DNA of 8,591 nucleotides from NCBI GenBank assembly GCA_937903315.1, contig CALCZO010000204.1:1-8591 (forward strand), given 5' to 3'. The notes under the pieces are model-generated. The model was not told the DNA's origin and made no database searches. It saw only the letters and a list, made by a program, of their open reading frames with translations. Shown one piece after another: positions 5,314 to 8,591 of this stretch (its first letter is position 1; the number at the start of each line of letters is the position of its first letter). A program made the position numbers and the translations under genes. The stretch is from an uncultured Alphaproteobacteria bacterium (lineage in GTDB: Bacteria; Pseudomonadota; Alphaproteobacteria; Rhizobiales; Beijerinckiaceae).

Positions 5314-5766
5314 ATGCTCAATGCCGTCTACAACCAGCGCATCCTCGAACTCGCCGGGTCGATTCCCCGGCTCGGGCGGCTGGCCGCGCCTGGCGCGAGC
5401 GCGACCGCGCATTCCAAGCTCTGCGGCTCGACGGTAACGGTGGACGTGACGATGGAGGGCGGCACGGTGACCGATTTCGCCCATGACGTGAAGGCCTGCG
5501 CGCTCGGACAGGCGGCGTCCTCGATCATGGCGCGCAACATTATCGGCGCCACCGCGGCCGAACTGCGCGACGTGCGCGAGACCGTGCGGCGGATGCTGAA
5601 GGAGAACGGCGCGCCGCCGTCCGATGGCCCATGGGTCGATCTCTGCGTGCTTGAACCGGTGCGCGAGTACAAGGCGCGCCATGCCTCGACGATGCTGACC
5701 TTCGACGCGGTGGTCGAGGCGGTGGACCGGATCGAAGCGGCCGCGAAGGCCGGCGTCAGCGCCTGA
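5314..5766 (+). CDS. IscU/NifU-N-like iron-sulfur cluster scaffold protein
   Basis: The product is 150 residues, cytoplasmic, and has the IscU/NifU N-terminal fold pattern. Three cysteines are placed as in IscU: C37 (KLCGS), C62 (KACALGQAASS) and C111 (VDLCVLEPV), which suggests it can hold a transient Fe-S cluster. The aspartate that sits two residues after the first cysteine in classical IscU is replaced by serine (C37-G-S39), and the LPPVKxHC segment is absent. It therefore belongs to the divergent alphaproteobacterial branch and not to the isc or suf operons. No isc or suf genes are nearby. The start at 5314 begins the conserved LNxVYNxRILELA helix, though the ribosome site is weak. The last 11 bases overlap the end of the FkbM gene on the other strand. 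Confidence 0.88.
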   Translation: MLNAVYNQRILELAGSIPRLGRLAAPGASATAHSKLCGSTVTVDVTMEGGTVTDFAHDVKACALGQAASSIMARNIIGATAAELRDVRETVRRMLKENGAPPSDGPWVDLCVLEPVREYKARHASTMLTFDAVVEAVDRIEAAAKAGVSA

Positions 5767-6727
5767 GCAGCCGGCGGGCGAGGGCGCGCAGTCGGCGCAG
5801 CACCGCACCCCCGATTCCGGCCCGCTCGCGTTCGGCCAGATCGTACAGCGGATTGCGGAACAGTGCGGTGGCGTAACGGTTGCGGCTGATCGCCGGTTCG
5901 GCAAACGCAATCGGCGCGCGGCCGAACCAGGCGACAATCAGCCCGTCGCCGCTGTAGCTTTCATGCACGTCATGCTCGACGAGCACATGCCCGCCGATCG
6001 CCGCGATGTGGGCAAGGCAGGTCTGGTGGGTCAGCGGATCGCCACTGATCGCTTCGGCATGGGTGGAAAACACGCCGAAGCCGAGGCGATTCTCGCGCAC
6101 CAGCGGGGCAAGCGACGGGATCAGCCCGGTTTCCGCGCCCTGAATGTCGCAATGGAGAAGATCGAGGCGGGTGAACCCGGACGCGGCCATCAGGTCAGCA
6201 ACCGAGCGCTGCGGCAGGGTGTTGCGCCGCACGGTGTCGGTTGCGTGGGTCACCGCCGGTTTCGGCTCGGGCCCGGCAAAGGCCTGCACGAACTCCGGTG
6301 CAAGGCCGTTCAGCGCCGCGTTGGCGCGGCCGACGGCGATGTTGCGCGGGTCCGGCTCCAGCACCACGGAGCGGCGCGCCGGGCTGCCTGACAGGAACCA
6401 CAACGTGTAATACGACCAGAAACCGCCCAGTTCGATCATCGTCGCATCCGGGCCGAGATGGCGCAGCACTTCGTGAAAGACGCGCTCCTCCTGCGGTTCG
6501 TGATGGCCGCCGAGACGGGTGATGATTTCGGTCATCCACGCGCCGTAATAGCCGTCGGCGACGACCTTCAGCCCGTTGTGCATGATCTGGATGCGCTGGC
6601 CGGCCTCATCGACGACCTGTCCGGCGTTGGCAACGCGCGGCAGGTTGTCGCAATCGCGGCAGGAGACGGTCATCTCGATCCGTTGGCGATCCGTCAGCAT
6701 CGGGGCGGGCAAGGCAGGGTGGGACAT
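5756..6727 (-). CDS. FkbM-family SAM-dependent methyltransferase
   Basis: The 323-residue protein carries the FkbM methyltransferase core. A motif I-like MIELGGFWSYYTLWFL lies at 97-112, an acidic strand end VVLEPDPRN at 121-129 (E124 likely contacting SAM ribose), and LLHCDIQGAETGL at 190-202. FkbM enzymes O-methylate sugars or small molecules, so a role in cell-surface glycan modification is plausible. An extra N-terminal region has CRDC (23-26), QIMHNG (47-52) and GGHHEPQEERVF (73-84). The C-terminal half has SGDPLTH (228-234) and EHDVHESYSGDGLIVAW (251-267). These look like conserved marks of a subfamily. The tail is Arg-rich. The start is set by GGAGGT three bases before the ATG. It lies 41 bases after the ClpP-fold gene on the same strand, so it is probably the last gene of that operon. 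Confidence 0.87.
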   Translation of the reverse strand: MSHPALPAPMLTDRQRIEMTVSCRDCDNLPRVANAGQVVDEAGQRIQIMHNGLKVVADGYYGAWMTEIITRLGGHHEPQEERVFHEVLRHLGPDATMIELGGFWSYYTLWFLSGSPARRSVVLEPDPRNIAVGRANAALNGLAPEFVQAFAGPEPKPAVTHATDTVRRNTLPQRSVADLMAASGFTRLDLLHCDIQGAETGLIPSLAPLVRENRLGFGVFSTHAEAISGDPLTHQTCLAHIAAIGGHVLVEHDVHESYSGDGLIVAWFGRAPIAFAEPAISRNRYATALFRNPLYDLAERERAGIGGAVLRRLRALARRLLRR

Positions 6728-6768
6728 GCGACCTCCGGGGGCGCAGGAACCGCGCTTTGCGCCCCGTG

Positions 6769-8052
6769 TCAATCACCGGTGTCGGGGGCTTCGTCCGGCT
6801 GGGATGTTCCGCAGCCGGTGGCGAAATCGCGGTACAGCGCGGCCAGATTGCCAGCCGGCAGCTTGACCTCGCTGATCGGGCCGGCCCCGTGATCGATCCG
6901 GATCACCAGCCCATCGCCGGGGCGGGTGGCGGCATTGGCGAATACCTCGTCCATCACCGTGCCGATGCGGCCGATCCAGTTGCCGGGCCTGGCGGCGGCA
7001 ATCGTCGGGAAGGCGGCGGGAAAGGCGCGGATGTCCTTGCCGGACCGCGCGATGACCGCATCCTTGTCGCCCGAGGCGATGACGATGCGGCGCAGGCTGA
7101 GACGCTCGCCCTGCGGTGCCTGTTCCGTCGGCGTCATCTCGAAGCGCAGGGTGTGAAAGCCGGGCGTCGTGCTGCATCCCAGCATCATCATGTAGCGGGC
7201 AGGGTGCTTGCCGGTGACGGTGGCCGTGCCGCCGGTGGTCAGCACGGTGTTCATCCCCTCGCCGGAGCGGCCCCACTGGCCGGGCGCGGCAAAGACCGGC
7301 CCCTCCTCGCCGAGGGTGGCGACCTTGAGATCGACAATCTCCTTCGGCGTCAGCCGCCGCATCGCGACCTTCGGCGGTGTGCGCGAGGCAAGCACCAGCA
7401 GGTCGACATCGCCGCCCATCTTCTGGATGAAGGCCGCGATCTGGGCCGAAAGCCGCTGGGCGCGTTCGATCTCGCGGAAATTGTAGGTTTTCTGGAGATG
7501 GCCCTCGATATGTTCGGCAGGCCAGAACATGTGCACGCCGTAGGCCGCCCCGGCGGGCACCGTGCGCTTCAGGCCGCCGAGAAAGGCATAGGCGCAGGCC
7601 GAAAAGCAGCGGCCAAGCCGGGGAACGAGCTGATGGCGCGGCAGGCGGTCGCCGTTTCCGGCATCGATGGCCAGCGATTTGCCGATCGAGACGCTGGCGC
7701 CGATCTTGCGCAGCGCTTCCCCGAAGCGCAGGGCGCCGAGAATGCTGCCGCCGCGCGAGTCGAGATAGATCACCGTTCCGCCGTCGATCGGGTGGCGCTT
7801 GAGGAATTCCTCGAACGCCTTGGCGGTGTCGGGCACAAAACCGCCGCTGGCCGCGACCCAGCGCTGCTGCCGCTCGCGCGGCGCATCGGGATCGTTGGTG
7901 ACCAGCGTGAAGGTCATCGCGTCCTTCACCGGAGCGGACTGCGCCGGCGGGGTCGTCTGGGCATATGCCGGCAGGACAAGAGCAGGCAGGGCGAGAAACG
8001 CCAGACCGGCGGCAGCGCTGCGGATCATGCGGCCGGTCCGGCGAACACCCAT
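6769..8052 (-). CDS. Secreted ClpP/crotonase-fold protein (COG3904-like)
   Basis: The product is 427 residues with a signal peptide (hydrophobic 13-28, likely cleavage after AYA31), so it should be periplasmic or surface-attached. Residues about 45-250 look like a ClpP/crotonase fold. IYLDSRGGSILGALRFGEAL (95-114) corresponds to the SPGG strand-turn. RCFSACAYAFLGG (148-160) has a candidate nucleophile at S151, and YGVHMF (171-176) has the candidate histidine H173. D217 in GGDVDLL may be the acid. Secreted proteins of this type (COG3904) are uncharacterised, and activity as a protease is not proven. The C-terminal ~180 residues match nothing I recognise and carry two cysteines (C293, C414). 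The ATG at 8052 is preferred over 8028 because GGGAAAAG precedes it. It sits 22 bases after the MipA-like gene and 41 before the FkbM gene, so one operon is likely. Confidence 0.8.
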   Translation of the reverse strand: MGVRRTGRMIRSAAAGLAFLALPALVLPAYAQTTPPAQSAPVKDAMTFTLVTNDPDAPRERQQRWVAASGGFVPDTAKAFEEFLKRHPIDGGTVIYLDSRGGSILGALRFGEALRKIGASVSIGKSLAIDAGNGDRLPRHQLVPRLGRCFSACAYAFLGGLKRTVPAGAAYGVHMFWPAEHIEGHLQKTYNFREIERAQRLSAQIAAFIQKMGGDVDLLVLASRTPPKVAMRRLTPKEIVDLKVATLGEEGPVFAAPGQWGRSGEGMNTVLTTGGTATVTGKHPARYMMMLGCSTTPGFHTLRFEMTPTEQAPQGERLSLRRIVIASGDKDAVIARSGKDIRAFPAAFPTIAAARPGNWIGRIGTVMDEVFANAATRPGDGLVIRIDHGAGPISEVKLPAGNLAALYRDFATGCGTSQPDEAPDTGD

Positions 8053-8074
8053 GGCTTTTCCCGAGAAACGGGGC

Positions 8075-8591
8075 TCAGAAGCCCTTGACCGGGAAAGAGT
8101 AGGACAGCGTCAGGCCGAAGGCAAACTGGTCCTTCGAGCCGATGTTGGTGGTGATCGGGCTCTTTGCCGCCGAGCCGACCAGCCTGTCGTAGCCGCCGTG
8201 GACGGTGGCGGCCCAGGCCTGATTGAACTGGTAGGTCGCCGAGGCATAAAGGCCGACCGACTTCAGGCCCGACTTGGCCTGATAGGCGGTGACGCGCGGA
8301 TTGAGCGCCGCATCGCGGGCGGTGACGCCGAAGTTGTGGCGCATGTACGAGCCACCAGCGAAGGCCAGACGCGGGCCGAGCGCGACGGTCCAGTTGTTGA
8401 AGCTCTTCACCAGATCAGCCCCGAGCGTTGCGGCAAAGCCGTCCTTTTCGCGGAAACCACGCCGCAATTCGGCGCGCAGGCGGATGTTCTCATGTACCCA
8501 GGCCTCGACAAAGCCGCCCGATTCAACGGTCCAGCGGACATCGTGGATGCCGCGCAGATCCTGATCCTTGCCATCATAGCGCCCGCCCTTG
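8075..8591 (-). CDS. MipA/OmpV-family outer-membrane protein, 5' end outside the window
   Basis: The frame stays open to the window edge, so this is the C-terminal ~171 residues of a longer protein. The first residues visible read RYDGKDQDLRGIHDVRWTVE. This fits the MipA/OmpV family, whose members contain LRGL-D-x-x-x-x-E-x-G followed by a short strand and an R-x-E-x-R-x-G turn (LRAELRRGF here). Alternating hydrophobic strands, YDRLVGSAAKSPI and the final FPVKGF with C-terminal Phe are typical of an outer-membrane beta-barrel. MipA binds murein enzymes in E. coli, and OmpV is a porin-like protein. The role here is unknown. The internal TTG at 8467 is not a start. It is the first of three tightly spaced genes on this strand. 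Confidence 0.88.
   Translation of the reverse strand, partial: KGGRYDGKDQDLRGIHDVRWTVESGGFVEAWVHENIRLRAELRRGFREKDGFAATLGADLVKSFNNWTVALGPRLAFAGGSYMRHNFGVTARDAALNPRVTAYQAKSGLKSVGLYASATYQFNQAWAATVHGGYDRLVGSAAKSPITTNIGSKDQFAFGLTLSYSFPVKGF

Noticed and set aside
6757..8088. A 443-codon open frame on the plus strand opposite the ClpP-fold gene
   Set aside because: It is antisense to a gene with a signal peptide and a recognisable fold. Its translation is Gly/Arg/Ala-rich low-complexity sequence without motifs, as expected of a high-GC shadow.

Overview
The window is GC-rich and densely coding. It looks like chromosome from an alphaproteobacterium, most likely Hyphomicrobiales (Rhizobiales). The grounds are the PAS_5-type protein, the tandem-PilZ protein, the transglutaminase-like cysteine peptidase (BTLCP), the CALGQA-type Fe-S scaffold protein and the neighbouring hisI and patatin genes. 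All are recognised by eye from motifs, without any search. I see no insertion sequence, phage gene, CRISPR array, tRNA or rRNA.

Left part (1-2800). A small membrane protein of unknown function (+) converges on a secreted BTLCP-family protease (-). The gap between them holds a strong bidirectional terminator and a second hairpin whose loop is a G-quadruplex motif. Upstream of the protease is a ~320-base AT-rich region with a perfect 17-base dyad, bounded by a classic terminator for the next gene. That gene encodes a tandem-PilZ (c-di-GMP receptor type) protein, and it follows a PAS_5 protein gene on the same strand. A LapG-type peptidase beside a PilZ protein suggests a surface or biofilm theme, but this is inference.

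Middle (2795-5766). A 419-base gap without a long gene separates the divergent PAS_5 and CBS genes. It holds two TTAACC sites, a possible 8-codon ORF, a perfect 13-bp hairpin with a T-rich tail (an orphan terminator), and inverted and direct repeats in the leader of the CBS gene. The two-CBS-domain protein (+) converges on a patatin-like phospholipase (-), which lies downstream of hisI (histidine biosynthesis) in a probable operon. hisI is divergent from an IscU/NifU-N-like scaffold protein (+).

Right part (5756-8591). Three minus-strand genes with short gaps look like one operon. In transcription order they are a MipA/OmpV-family outer-membrane beta-barrel (cut by the window edge), a secreted ClpP/crotonase-fold protein with an apparent Ser/His pair (COG3904-like), and an FkbM-family methyltransferase with unusual conserved flanking motifs. 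The last overlaps the scaffold gene tail to tail by 11 bases. This envelope-oriented trio and the structured 2795-3213 gap are the parts least explained by known biology. I see no unmistakable new system.
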